NCBI GenBank assembly: GCA_016859345.1 | Contig: CM029111.1 | Location: 14,644,214 to 14,708,213 of the forward strand | DNA: 64,000 nucleotides | Reading direction: 5' to 3' | DNA from: Istiophorus platypterus | Lineage: Eukaryota > Chordata > Actinopteri > Istiophoriformes > Istiophoridae | Part shown: piece by piece, positions 47,291 through 60,939 of the stretch | How positions within the stretch are numbered: position 1 is the stretch's first letter | Layout of the letters: each line of letters begins with the position of its first letter | Notes under the pieces: model-generated | Databases searched by the model: none | The model's input: only the letters and a program-made list of their open reading frames with translations | What the model was told of the DNA's origin: nothing | Translations under genes and position numbers: made by a program

Positions 47291-47539
47291 ATTGCATCCT
47301 GTTCCTTCCATAACAGGTTGCTGTGCAGCAGCATGTCTCCTATGTTGGTGGCCACATGATCGTCCAAAGTGCAGAGGAAATGTTGAGGGGGAGAGGAAGC
47401 TTTGCTCACTATGGAGCTACCGATCATCCGGGTCTCATAAAAGTTCTGCAGATCAAGACGATTGGTTGAAAGAGCATTTTTTTTAGCCATACTGGAAGTG
47501 TATGGCTCTAGAGTCCAAAAATGTTGGCTGTCAGTCCAC

Positions 47540-48560
47540 CACTTTGGTCCAGACAGAAATGTCTCAACAACTATTGGATGAATTGCTATGAAATCTTGGT
47601 CTCCAGAGGCTGTATCCAAGTGACTTTAGTGGTCATCTTTCTCCTTTCCTTTAGCGCAACCATATTTTTGGTTTGAGAGAAATATCTCAACACCTATTGG
47701 ATTTGGCACAGAAATTCATATTCCCCTCAGGATTAACTGTAAAAAACTTTGCTGTTCCCTTCACTTTTCCGCTAGTGCCATCATCAATTCAAGTGTTTAA
47801 TTTTTCCAATACTTTGCTTTATGACTAGCAAAACAAGACTGTCCCCCCAAGAAGCGTTTCAGCAATTCCCTCAGGTCAACATAATGTTTGTTTACTTCTA
47901 GCATACTTAGGAATTCAGGAATTCAAAGGAAAAAGTAGTGAGATGTTTTGGAGCAAGTAAGTCCACAGAAGTAGTGAAGTGGATTGATGGATGGCTCCAC
48001 AAAACGTTTCCCTGTTTCTACTGACTGTAAACACTGGCTTATTTTAACCATAACTATGGTTAATCCCTGACCAGAACTAAGCAGTTATTATTAAAACCAT
48101 GATGACAAAGGTTTCTTAACCTTAACAAAGTACTTTTTAAAAAACCAAACCACCATGTTTCCCTAAACCTATTTAAGACATTATAGTGCCTAAACCTGAC
48201 CAAACAACCATAGCATTGTCAGATAATAACACAGCTTTATTTTTCTAACTGTTATTTGTAACAGTTTTGGAAGGCACAGAAAATGATTGTGTCCTGTTGA
48301 TAGCAGTGTCTGATCAGAAAATCCATGCGTAGCTCTGTCAGGCATGGACATGTCGTCATTAGCCTCAGCTGCACTTTGTGTTTCGTGCTAATTAGCAAAT
48401 ATTAGCATGCTATTACGCTCAACTAACACAATAAACTCGGTAAACATTATAGCTGCTGAACATCAGCATGTTAGCACTGTCATTGCGAGCATCTTAGCAT
48501 GCTGATGCTGGCATTAATCTGAAACCCTCACAGAGTTGTGATCCTGGCTTGGGCATGGTG
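47540..48560 (+). mobile_element. Dispersed repeat R4, long copy
   Basis: Two internal halves: ATCTCAACACCTATTGG...GTGCCATCATCA, and the AGCATGCTA / CATCAGCATGTTAGCA / CATTGCGAGCATCTTAGCA block common in percomorph genomes (from memory). 31,130-31,440 is a shorter relative. Confidence 0.65.
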
Positions 48561-50939
48561 TGGTTTATTTATTCCCAACTGCCAAGCTGTATGTCCAACC
48601 CTAGCTATAAGGTAGCTAGAAAAAGATGCAACCACCGTGTCCACAGTGGTGTGTGCTTATGTGGCAGGTCAGACTCTGACCGATCACAAAACACACTGGA
48701 GACTCCAGCTGTTTCTGTCTTCTGCCTCCAGAGTCTTTTCTTTTTCCTCTCATTTTTTTTAAAGAACTGAAATTTGGGAAAATTTGAATTTTTATCGTTC
48801 CTACTCACCTTTTTCTTTTGCCTTTTTTGTAATTGCAAACACTGCTAAAATTAGTCTTATGTTCTATCCGAACACAACTTATGTCTTGTTTTGTAATGAC
48901 AATGATTGGCATGGGAAAAAGCAAATATTGTTCAAGATATACTGTTTTCAAGTCAACTCTGCTTGTGCATGTGAAACAAATTTTTTCCTTCCATCTATTT
49001 AACCTCATTTCTAACACCAATCTTCGTTACAGTGCATATTTTATCCTTTCTTTCTTTCTACTGGGCGCATCATGCCTGTGGCTGCCTCCTGCATTCATAG
49101 CCAGTGGAGGAGGAAGGCATTTCAGCACAGTTACAAAAGATGAATCCACATCCAGGGCACAAAAGCCCCCTGGGCCCTCTGCATTTGCCTCCTATGGTCC
49201 ATGGAGCTCTGAGCAAACATCTGTTTTGCTCTGGAAACAACCTTTGATCTCAGAATGAAGACTTGCTGTCATATTAATGAAGAAAGGGATCATTACAAAC
49301 ACAGAAAGTGAGAGTGTGAGGGCTGTTTTCCTGTTATTGATCAGACCTGCAAGTGTGAGCTTAAGGATGATTCATTTCTTCAACCTCTGCTCATGAGCTT
49401 ATCACAATGGATCGATGCATCTCAGGTTATAGGAGACCAACGCTCAGTGAGCGTCACGGAAAATATTACACAATATGACCCACTGTGAGCCCATTAAAAC
49501 CTTTGCATACTTTCTCAGTGAAGACCTATTCACATGTATACAGACTGTGTGCAGAGTTGTTTTATTTTATTGAGGTCATAAGATCAGGAAAAAAATCTCT
49601 AATTTTTTTTTCTGTTAATTTTTTTCTGCTAGTTTTATTTAGACTACCAGTTCTTACAAGGATAATTCAGGTCTCAGAAAATTCTCAATTTTCCCAAGTA
49701 GTACCAAATCTTATTTTTATTTCCAAGAAACTTCCAAGGAAATTATCAGGAAAATTACTGATCTCTAAAATAAAGTGCCAAAGTCTTATTTTGCTGGAGC
49801 CTGGCAACAAGGAATTTAAATAACCGAAGTCAAAAGATGCTGTAATCAACATTAAAAGCTGCAGGTGACCTTAGGTTTTAAAACCCCCCACCCAGGTTGC
49901 TAAAACCCCCAAATCCTCAGAGAGAATTTGGGTCATGACCTCGGAGTCCTGTGGTTTTACAGTAAAAACATGCTGTAATCACCTTATTAAAAATCATCAG
50001 GGTTGATCATGTTCTAATTCAAATCCGATGTATTTCTAATACAATTGCCATTTCAGCCTTTGTTGAATAGAACTTATATCTGCAGGAAAGACACTGAATT
50101 ACTGATGTACTTGCTTGTATTAAACACAACACAATGCCATATATGTATTTTTATAGGTAGGTATTTTGGCTGGAAAAAAAAAACAGACAGATCTGACCTG
50201 AGCTATGTATATCGTTCAGTGTCTGGTCCTGTTCGAACATATTTTAATGGATCAGAAATAAAGCCGATCAAAATCTGATCATTTCTTTACTGTTGTACTC
50301 GCCCGTGTTTTGTTATCATAAAACAATACATATTCCAAATCCTAATCCCGAGTCCCTTATTTAACATCTTCTCTTGGTTTGTGCCAAATGAATAAAAATC
50401 CTGAGTAGGACTTTTTCTATATATTAAAATGGCTCATCCTACACTTGGTAGAATAAATACATATCTGTATACAATTAAACATGATTTGGGGCTGACCTTA
50501 GCTAAACTCACCCATCATACAAAACTATACATAACCATTAGCTAGCGGGTAGCTCCCTAAGCAATAGCATAGGTTGGAGTAATAAGTTTGGATCTCAGTC
50601 GGTTCTACATTTCCAAAAAAGAATGGTTATGCTCTAATTTATTCATATGTCTCCTGTCCTCTACCTCCTGCTGTAATAACACAGAGAGGTGACCAGATCC
50701 CTCTCATATAACTATACCTCCCCCGTTTCACTCGGAAATACACCACATTACAGGGAGTAAAAATGCTCTATCTGCTGTTTCACTGTGACTTTATTTATTA
50801 GTAGTTTGCCTCTTACTTAAGCAGCAGCCTTTAAACTGACATCATTTCTATTTTCCCTGTTCTGAATAAAATTGATAGCAATATAATCATATTGCATGAG
50901 AAAACCATCATGGCCTGTGTTAATCGGACCAAGATAAAT

Positions 50940-51020
50940 TTCCATCTATCCATCCACCCATCCATCCATCCATTATGTATAGGCTACCTGCTTATCATAT
51001 GCAGAGTCGGGGGGGGGGGG
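50940..51020. repeat. CCAT repeats and G13 run
   Basis: Imperfect CCATC/CCATCCAT units at 50,942-50,973, and thirteen G at about 51,008-51,020. Confidence 0.8.
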
Positions 51021-52130
51021 GTCTGGAGACGCTCACTGGGCGAGAGGCGGAGTAGATCCTGAACAAAGCGCCCAGTCCATCATAGCCTGGACTTATATGA
51101 AACATTAAATCAACAGTAGTTATAATGCAATAAATTTTTGTGATTATAAGAGCATGCATTTTTGATAATTATTATCACATTGTGTATATCAAATGGTACC
51201 AGAAGGAACAACTGTACTGACCACAGACTTTTGGCCTCTTCACAGAGTTTCCCTGCCGTTTGCCCAGTGAATCCTGCGATAGGCTTCAAGCGTTAAGTGG
51301 GTAGTGTATCAAGAAGATGAGATAAGGGACCACACATAACTGATACTGCCACCTAGTCAGCACTTCTCTGTAGTTCCGATAAGTATTAGATTTTAGCAGT
51401 GGTGTCAGTGCATAAGGGGGAAATGGATTCCTTGACTTTTGATAGCTGACTTGACAATCATTGTGAACCCATCAATAAAAACAAAAAACAAAAAAACAAA
51501 AAACCCAGAAGGATTACTATCAATCTCACGAGAAAAGCAGAGTAGCAGTCATTAGTGATGTAGAGAGAAAGATTAAGTGACAACAGCTTTCTCCCAGACA
51601 TAAAAAAGCCTTTTACTGAGAATTCAAACAGGTGTCATAGTGGTTTCTGAGAGGCAAAACAAATGACAGGCTACTGAGCCGTAAATAGCACAGCAGACGA
51701 TGGGAGATTGGCCATATGTCCACTGTGTGTGTGAGCGCCAGCTACTCTGGCTCGGTTTGAGACTGGATTCTTTTGGGAACGTCCCAGTAAAAGCTCCTCT
51801 GGGATGGAGAAGGATTCAGATGCAACATCCATTCACTTAGCTCTGGACAGCCAAAACGCCTAAAAACGCACTCGTCCACTTGGATGCAATAAAATGACGA
51901 TTTCTTTTGCTGAGTGTTATCTGTCACCGCTCAGCAATTAGCTGACAATCAAAACATTGTTGGAACTGGTGACTCCATGTCGCGAGGACACAAATGTCAC
52001 ATATGGTGAGAAAGCGCAAACTGATCCAAGATGTTATCAGTTTGTAATTCATATCTGTGAACCTCATTAACCCTCTTCACGTCCCCTCTACATTCACCAC
52101 CAAGAGAGCGCAGGGTCTCAGAACTCCTGT

Positions 52131-52159
52131 GTGTGTGTGTGTGTGTGTATGTGTGTGTG
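52131..52159. repeat. GT microsatellite
   Basis: (GT)n with one AT interruption. Confidence 0.85.
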
Positions 52160-54208
52160 AGCGTATGGGTGCTAAGAAAGGATAGAGCGTTTCTCCGAGG
52201 AGCACCCAGCTCCATCTGGGCCAAAGTAATTGGTCTGCTATTCATATTCAGCAGAGTAATAGCCTCTAGCTATTCATACAGTCACACATGAACTAGATAC
52301 ACGGAGAACAATCAAAAGATGGGTTGACCCAAGTGTCAGTTTTTTTCAGGAAGGGGTTACTAAGACAACATTGTGGGAAAAATCTAACCTGGTGTGATGG
52401 GATGCGTAAGAAAATAGGTCTTGCTCTGACTGAATCTATCAAACACTATCCACAGGCTTCCATTCTGCAGCATTTCGCAGGAAGCACTGTTGTATCGTGC
52501 TGGCTCTGTGACAATGAAGGTGAAGAAGAGAGCAGTCTCTGAATCTTGCATTATGATCAACAGCCATTAATAGAACCTGCTGCACTTTGAATAAAAAAAA
52601 AAAAAATCTGGCCTCCTTTCCCTGGGAAAGGCCTACAGCGGTCCTGCACTCTGAAATGTATGCAGTGAATCCTAAATTACAGTAGCACATTATGGGGAAT
52701 TATTATCATGCTGAATAAATAATCGTGTTCAAGTACCAAAGGGTTATGAGTGCAGTGATAATAACGCGCACAGTACCACTGTGTTTGTGCATAAACCTTT
52801 CCCTGGCGGCCACAGTAAACAACAACAATAAACTGGACCTATTTCACCTTTTCTCACCACCATCGGTGCGATGGGACGACTATACAGCCCGCCGCTGTAA
52901 AGGTAAGCCGGCGCTGGTGTTATTCCTGTATAAAAACACCTATAATTACCTGCATAATGGAAGGAAGCACCCTTCATCATCTGATCATTCCTCAACAAGA
53001 TAAATATGGTGGTCAGGGCATTTAAAGACAAATGCTATCCTCTCGGTGGCGAGGGGTTTGGAGTGGTGTATTTATCATGGTTTGAAGTGGTGTCTGAGTC
53101 TAACCAAAGTACTGATTATTCAGACTGAAGAAGAGCTGCCTGCCCATTACCTCCCTGAAAATAACAATGTGAACACCCGCCTCCCTGGCCTTTCCCAATG
53201 TAGTCTGTCAGAGCTTGTCAGCTGCAGCACCATTCATTCAATCTCAACGAGCACCATGCCCCAGGAATCATTCCTCGTCCTGCGCTATCTCTCCCTCTTT
53301 CACTCTCCCTCGCATTACCTCCCAATGTCTTGCAGGTTGCTCCCCACCCTCCTCCTCCCACCCTCCCTGTGATCCCCCATCAGCCCCACCCGCTCACTTC
53401 CTCCCATTCTGCAAGCCTCCGCTGCTCCACCCCTCCACCCTACTTGGTCCCGATGAGCCATTGTGAGATTCAAGCAGATGGATGGGGAACAAAGGGGTGA
53501 GAGGGGGGCCCCCTCTGCCTGTCCCCCTTGTATCACTGCCAACCAGGCTCTGGGTAATCTTCTCAAGCTTTCACGGCAGAGCAATGAATAACCTCAGCCT
53601 TCTCTCTGAGACCCAGGCTCCACCGCGGCCACCCCCCCTCTCTTATCTCACCCTCTGCAGACTCGCCAGGGCCGGCTGCTCCCCGGATAGCATCTCTCAC
53701 CCTCGCTTTCTACTCACTGTCTCTGCCCTCCACACCCAATCAGGTTTTTTTTTTGTTTCTAGGGGCGTGTTACAAGGCCCGGAGATTAATTGGGGCTGTG
53801 GCTGGATGACATCTGGTCCTAGCCTCATAAAAGTCTGGGTCCTTGAGGTCTGCCTGGTTTATAATGAAGTGTATATAAGTTAATTTTCTCATCAACAGAA
53901 CGTTAATCAGAGCTTCTTCAATGAGCATTTGGACACTTATGTGGGGGGATACTTCAGAAAACAGTAAATTTGATTACCAGAACTTTCTAATGGGGCAGAA
54001 AAAGAACTGCTTATGTATATTGCACTTCTAATAAAAATCTCTTAACCTGTTTTACCAGTCACACTTCTATGTGTTAAATGACATGTCTGGACATATTTTT
54101 CAGACATGAAAAAAACAGACCAACAATGAATTAATTTACTAACAAGTGTCTGTAGCAAAAACCTGATATACCTTATTCCTCCTTGTCATAGATCCATCCA
54201 TCCATCTA

Positions 54209-54212
<4 letters not shown>

Positions 54213-54260
<48 letters not shown>
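54213..54260. repeat. CT microsatellite
   Basis: About 48 bp of (CT)n. It is flanked by ATCCATCCATCCATC on the left and TGGATGGATAGAT on the right, so the flanks are imperfect inverted repeats. Confidence 0.93.
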
Positions 54261-54263
<3 letters not shown>

Positions 54264-55984
54264 ATGGATAGATATCCTGAAACTACATATTAATATGATT
54301 ATAAAGTGAACACCTTTTTAAAACAAAGCCTGAGCATTACAACCTTAATGATTGGATTTATTGTAGGACTGTTGTATTAGACTCTAACTGACTGTTACAT
54401 AAGTAAAATTACATAAAAAATGGCAACAAAAAGAAGGAAAGGCAACATAATATACTACAAAGATAAATAATCAAACAAATACATACAAGAAAACTAATTA
54501 TGGTTTACATATATCTTCATGGAATTTGTTGACAATAAGAAAAATGTAAAATACAGACACAACTCACAGAATTAGAGGCAGAGAGTATAATTTTGTCACG
54601 AATATAATTGGCACCTTGTGACGTTAAATCATAGCCCTTGAAGTGGAGAATTTCTGAGTCAATTATTAGACCTGAGCAGAGCAGCTCTGCAGTCACTAAT
54701 GGGAGCTTTATGCCTGTGGCTCTACACCAAAAACAATCCACCTGTTCTACTTTACAGGAACAGCTCAACCACTCCACAGCTTCCTTGCGTGGCCCTGTTA
54801 AAATATTGAGCAAGTACTTAAGTGCTATTTGGCCAAGTGTCATTTAGGCTGAAGGGCTCTCTATCCACAAAAGATGTCTTGAAGTGACTGGATCAGAGCT
54901 GGTAGTGAACCACAGAGGAATACACAGGTGTTGAATTATTTACCCTCCATGAAATATTTATACTTTTGTCCCACAAACTACTAACTACAACTATGAAGTA
55001 GGGCTGCAGTTTTACTGAGAGCAGAAGCCTGTGTTATTGAGTCATGCTAACTTTATGTTACATTTTACATGTTTTATATCACATGCTTGAGACCATTAAA
55101 ACTGAATTTGCCACGAATGGCACAGGTCTTTAACTTGTGTTTCACTGGGGCGACTGCAGCGTATGCTTGGCTGACATTTATTAATAATACAACATTTATA
55201 TAACATGATTTCAATTTAGATTTCTTAATAAAAGCCTCCTGGACCCACCTCAGCCACATGTTACTCTAAATCCATTGTCCTTGATCTGCATATAATACAC
55301 CATACCGTTTCTTATTTTAGCTTTATGTTATCCTGCAAAATTAGCAGCAGTTCTAGCTCTCGGAGGTCTGTATTTGAGCCCCAGTTCTTAGACTGCAACA
55401 TTTCCACCTTCTCATTTAGACAAAACTGATTTATTTCACTATAAACGTAAAACATAAAACCTGCAGACCCACAGTGCGTCTTCACACTCAGCCTGTTGTG
55501 CACAGAGGTGATCAACTGAAAGCAAATTGTCTCCATTTTACTCCATAAAATGTGATGACATTCTCTGATTAAATTATAGCTGTATTGACTTTTGGGAACC
55601 ACTTGCCTAAATCTACAAGATTAGCCCATGATTAATGACGAACACTTAATCCTTTGTTCAAATTGGACCATTCAGAAAAGATTGAACAAGACATTTTACT
55701 TTGTCCTCTTCCAGCACCTGCCACCTGCTGTTGTATCACAGGGCAACTGTGCTGAAAAACCTCCTGTAAAACTAAATAACCACATCACGCATTTGTATCC
55801 TCTGTCCCTTCAAAAATGCCAAACATTGCACGGGTGTATCATTTTCATGCAGATAAAATGTTGACAGCATACAAATCTGTCAGGGACCTTTGCGTGATAT
55901 GAAAGGCAAAGTAAGCTCCTGTAGCCTCTGTGCAGATCCGTCAGTATTGAACTACATGAGAAGAAAAACATAATTGATTGTCAG

Positions 55985-56195
55985 GAAATTTATGGGTGGA
56001 AAGAGAAAGTGAGCTAATTCAAATTCTGGAAGCAGAGGTCTTCGAGCAATCACTTGAGGAAACAAAACCTGAACCTGGAACTGAATCAGACCGGGTCTTG
56101 CTGAAGTGCCCCAAGCCCCAGGACTGTGTAAAAAAGTCTAATATCCAGGAGGGTCCGAGTGCACTTGATGTCAGCCCTGAAATCAGGGCAATGAG
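55985..56195 (+). other. Exon-like open block, function unknown
   Basis: An open frame of about 70 codons lies between a possible acceptor (GATTGTCAG, ending 55,984) and a good donor (ATGAG|GTAAAG at 56,196). The peptide is acidic and low in hydrophobics (Glu-rich ELIQILEAEVFEQSLEET), unlike random AT-rich translation. The pyrimidine tract is poor and no partner exon was found, so this may be chance or an alternative or lineage-specific exon. Confidence 0.15.
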
Positions 56196-56487
56196 GTAAA
56201 GATTTTATGCTTTTCAAGGGCAACATTTTTTTGGATTTTGATCCAAAAATATAAAAATGCTCATAAAATGATCAACCCACATCTGTTGCCCGGCTGTCTA
56301 TGAAGTGTTTAGGTGCAGTAATTGAAAAGGGGGCTTAAAAACACATAAACAAGTTATTTTTGGAATTAGTTTCTATACCTTTACACTCTTATTCACACTT
56401 ATTATATTGCTGCTCATTTTGAGCTTGTAAACTGATTATCATGCTGCTGCCGGTGCTGGTGTTCTCTGTGTGCGAAGGCATGCTAGA

Positions 56488-56535
56488 GTCGACCACATTT
56501 AGGATCGAGACCCAAGTCGACCACATTTTGGATCG
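56488..56535 (+). repeat. Two 20-nt direct repeats, 28-nt period
   Basis: GTCGACCACATTTAGGATCG (56,488-56,507) and a one-mismatch copy (56,516-56,535). GTCGAC and GATCG make these stand out from the AT-rich flanks. Confidence 0.85.
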
Positions 56536-56569
56536 TAACTAATTATCCTCAAGTCTGCCTTTACGTTTT

Positions 56570-57060
56570 TCATTACGTATGAATCCGCTTGGTCATATCA
56601 TTCTTGGGCATCGCATTTCCACATTAATGTTGATGATACACAACTATTTATCCTGAGAAAGCCTGAAAACCTCACTAGTTTGTCCATCATAAAATTCTTT
56701 TTAAGACAAAAAAAAGGATGTTTGCTCACTCATCAGTTTAATTTCTGATAAAACTGAAGTTCTCATAATTGGCCCTGACAATCTGTGTAAACACCCAACA
56801 GTCCTGACTTGATATTTTCTTCAGCAGCACTGGGCCTTCTGTCAAAAACATAAATAAAGGTGTGATTCTGTTTGCTCTGATTCCAAACTTAATTTTGAAT
56901 TGCATATTAGCATGGTCGTCCAATCTTGTTTTTATCACCTAAGCAGTATTGCCAGAATCTTTTCATTTCTGAGCATCAGCATTACTAAATCCATCATGCA
57001 TTCTATCATTTCATCACTTTTAGATTACTAATCTGTCATAATTTATTATTATTTTTACTA
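56570..57060 (+). mobile_element. Decayed LINE reverse-transcriptase relic
   Basis: Readable pieces on the plus strand follow the order of a non-LTR reverse transcriptase. Asp-Asp-Thr-Gln-Leu-Phe at about 56,630-56,650 is the (Y/F)ADD active-site region, with the preceding Tyr-Ala lost. Then comes Asp-Lys-Thr-Glu-Val-Leu-Ile-Ile-Gly-Pro near 56,748-56,778, and a Lys-Ser-Ile-Met-His-Ser-Ile-Ile-Ser-Ser-Leu-Leu-Asp-Tyr-like end near 56,987-57,030. Stops and frameshifts make it inactive. Confidence 0.7.
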
Positions 57061-57710
57061 GTATTAGATGCTGGGTTTTTATAGTTATAGTTACACTATG
57101 ATGTACTGCAAAATGAGATTCAATAATATTACACCTCAGTGGTGACTACTATATGTTACATCGACTAATCTGCTTTTCTTTTAAAAAATATGTCATAAAA
57201 TAGTTTGACAAAGGCTCTTTTACAAATGTGCTATTTTTTGCTACTCTCCATATCACCTGTCAGGCGAGTCTATATTCACGTGTCACAGAGAGAGAACTAC
57301 CATCAGAGGTTTGTGGGTATCTGTGAAAGACAATGAAGAACACAGAGCTGCAGCCTGATTTAGACAAAAAGGGTTTGCTGGGATATCAGACATCATCGTG
57401 TGACACTTTAGTCACAGACCGAGCGGTTGTTTATACATAATTCCTTTGTAGTTTCAGGAGCTCATTCTGTGGTTGATCATATTCTCTTCTATCTGTGTTC
57501 AGAGGCTGACCTGTTGTGCAGAGACGTGCATATTTACTCTATTCATAGGCTCCACACAGCCCACATGCTACAGGCACATATTCATTACTAAGTAGCCTGT
57601 GGCGACTGTCATGTGCAGACAATGGTGGAGGACAAAAACAGTGTATCTACCACACAGGGAATCTTCCACACTTGTAGCCACACTATGGAGACAGCACTCC
57701 CAAATAGCAT

Positions 57711-57732
57711 TTTTTTTTTTTTTTTTTTTTTT
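57711..57732. repeat. Poly-T run
   Basis: About 22 consecutive T. Confidence 0.9.
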
Positions 57733-58389
57733 AATCGTATTCACGTAATCTTGTGAGAGTCGTACGTGGAATCACAGATAAGCCTCCTTATGTTGCTCAG
57801 ATATTACTGCAAATGAGCATGTCTGAGAAATGTAACACCTTGCACAGACTCTTGCATTTTAATTTCGGTGGCATCTGTGACCAGTCCGTCATGTCCCTAA
57901 CCCCCTCGGGGGACCCCCAACCTATCTGCTGCAGACCCCCAAAACCCCAGGAGGAGGGGATGGGGGAGAACAGGGACACATTTGATTGATGATGGTGTGA
58001 ATTAAACAGAAAGAGATGGAGAGAATCCTTTTATCAGGCCAGAAACACGAGTGGATTAAAATGTAGTTGTACAACCCCTCTGTATAATGCAGCAGCCTGG
58101 CCGCGTATCACGAGGCAGCAGAAGCCAAGATGAGAGCTGCTCGTTATTATTGCCCCCACCCCGGCCCACCATGTGAAAACTTTGCTGAAGCAGGAAAACG
58201 GGGCTGAAACATGTGAAGAGGGGGCTGAAAAAAAGGGGCGAAATGACAGGCTGATCGTCAGAAAATTAAGCAGCACGCATTCTGACAATCAAAAAATCAT
58301 TTTGGTCCTTTTTCAAGGAAAAAATGCCCGACATTCACATTCAGGTCCAATCTCTCAAATGTGAGGATTTACTGTTGTTTTTTCACATT

Positions 58390-58610
58390 TAATAAACTGA
58401 ATATCTTTGGATTTCAGACAGTCGATGTGACAGAACAGGTTATTTGAGGATGTTGCTTTGAACTCTGAGAAATTATATTTCTCTTTTTAGGCACATTCAC
58501 TAAAAAGAAAACTAACTGATTAATTGAGAAAAAGAGTCATTAGATTAACTGATAAAAATTGTTGATGGCAATAGTTGTGGCTGTGATAAAATAAAAGTAA
58601 GAAAATATTG
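58390..58610 (-). mobile_element. MITE-like repeat (family of 7,765-8,092), minus copy
   Basis: The reverse complement shows TTTTCTCAATTAATCAG, TTCTCAGAGTTCAAAG and CCAAAGATATTCAGTTTA in the same order as the plus copies. Confidence 0.6.
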
Positions 58611-58729
58611 TCATGCAAAATTCTGTAAGGACTTTTCTTCTTCTTTTCATTCATGCAGGTAGAATGCCATTGATTGTCCTCAAACAACATCACTGAGTCC
58701 TTCATGACCAAGTCTGAGGCTTTAATGGA

Positions 58730-59160
58730 CCCACAGCATGTGTGCGCATGTCACTGTCTGGCAGCAGCCTCGGTGCCCGACTCCACTGCTCCTCTGCTGA
58801 TGTTTTGTGCCACTGCATAATTTATTGCCCTCTTTGCAGGCCTCTTTTTGCACATCCCCTGTCTCGTGATGCAGGTGAGAGTTCAGCTGTTTGGTTTAAC
58901 ACATCACCAAGAAGGGTCTCAGACCTGGCTCCACAGCAGCGGACCCCACATGTGACAAATGCAATTAGAGGGAAATATGCAATTACTGCAATCCCCACTC
59001 TCTCATGTGGCCAGACAAGGACAATTTGTCAGCGAGGCCCCAGTGGTATCTCCTGAGCCTGGATAGAGACCTGCAGGTATCATTGTCCCAGCCTCCTTCT
59101 TAAGAGCTGGCCTGCGGTGTTGGATGGCCTGAAGCCCCTCGGGAGGCCTGGCAGAGGAAG
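58730..59160. promoter_or_regulatory. Candidate conserved non-coding element with paired ATGCAATTA
   Basis: Non-repetitive block with two identical ATGCAATTA words at 58,959-58,967 and 58,977-58,985, 18 nt apart, plus a nearby TGCAATCC. These resemble POU/homeodomain sites. No family-like open frame. Confidence 0.32.
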
Positions 59161-59825
59161 ATGTATGGCCAGAGAAAAGATACAGGGTTCAATAATCAAA
59201 AACAAACCCCTTGTCTTTGACTGTTTCGGTTACATTGCTCCATTTTCTCCTGTGGACCACAGAGAGGCTGCATTTAATAACCATTGGCTGGAGGGGAAAA
59301 AAAGTACTACATCAGATAAACAACTGATACAAGTTTCATTCAGTTCCTTTTAAAAAGGAAGTTTCATTTCAAATGGTATCTTTAAATAAAAAACAGCGTT
59401 CCTTATGGCCAGGTCTAATGTTTTTGTGATTACAAAACATATTTTGATAGACAGCACAAATATACTCTTAACATAGTGTTTTTTTTAGATATCCTACTAG
59501 CTTTAGTACAACTGAGACTACTTGAGCTACTTTATGAAACTCAGAAAAAAAAACCTTTACAAAAACATCAATCAATATCCTAAAAAATGTTTCATAGTCG
59601 CTTTCTTTGAACATACATTGTCCTAATTCAAAAGAATGGCATTTTGTTCTCAAGACAGACAATTTTTTAATCTAATTTTATAGAACTGGTCCTTGTCACT
59701 GTTTGACACATCATATGTGTGAACTAGGGTAGGCGATGAGCTAATGGCTAAAACGCTAGCAGGCTGAGAACAGGCTAGCGCTAGTCACAGGAGGTCTAAA
59801 AGAGAGTTTCTTTTTTCTTTGTACT

Positions 59826-59851
59826 GCCCCCCCCCCGCCCCTGCCCCCCAC

Positions 59852-59886
<35 letters not shown>

Positions 59887-59963
59887 ACTCACAGACTCAC
59901 ACACACTCACACACTCACACACTCACACACACACACACACACACTCACACAAACACACACACA
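59826..59963. repeat. Poly-C and compound CA / ACACACTC array
   Basis: C-rich run, then (CA)n, then repeated CACACTCA units, then CA again. Confidence 0.92.
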
Positions 59964-60939
59964 ACTTTTTTCACAGGATTGTACATCACTTCATTTAATA
60001 ACGAGAGGGGAGAGAAGTTCTATGAGCCATCTTGCTAACTCTTAGCAAGCTCGTTAGAGCTTGGAGAGCTTTTTTCGCTCCCTGTTTAAAGGATTACAGA
60101 AGTGCCCACGGCAAGTAAAGTACTTTTTGGAACAATGCCACAATGCATTTCTCTGCATTTATAGATATAAAAATTACTGTTGTGAAACTCAACAGTGTGA
60201 AGAGAGGGATGACTTAAAATAATGATTATCAGGCAGCATCTGAAATCTCAATTTACTGCCCACAATTGAGCAGAAAGTTGAGTGTCCATTATATAGGGAG
60301 AAGTGAAAAACTGAACAGGCGAGTGGTTTCAGACACAATTTAGTAAAAAGATGTATTTGTCTTTATAGTAAAAGTTTTTTTTTTTTGCTAAAAGACATAT
60401 TTGCATCAAACAACTTTTATTTAAAAAAACAAACAAACAAAAACAAAACAAATATCCTGTCGTAACTGTCTTCAAACAATTTTCTCTTTCCTAGAAGAGT
60501 TTTTACTCACACAAAGATGGTTAAATGAATGTGAAAGGTAAACCACAGCTTCTTCTTTGGACTCTCCAGCTCTCCGTCCCTTCAGAGACCAGCAATGTCA
60601 AAGTGGCTTGTTTGCTTGCTATTGGCCAACAGAGAAAACCAAAGTTCACTGCAGTGGCACCACTACAGGCAAATCTGGTTGATTTTCGGCATTAAATTTC
60701 ATCTTTTTGAATGCTGTTGTAACTGAGCCTTAAGATCAACACCAGGCTGTTTCAGGCCTCATTATTATTAAAACGCTGTTTAATTCCCTTCCTGTCATCA
60801 GGTGTTTCTCATGTTCAGTGGCACCTTTGACCTGCAATAATTGTTTTTTTGACAACTTGGGGTCAACTGAAACAAGTTGTGAACACAACACTAATCATTA
60901 TTTTTTAAGCTGATATGGTGGATTTGTTAGCATATATTT

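Noticed and set aside
47077..47619. 180-aa minus-strand open frame as a gene
   Set aside because: No recognisable domain. It spans a regulatory-looking block and the start of a dispersed repeat, and lacks convincing splice signals.
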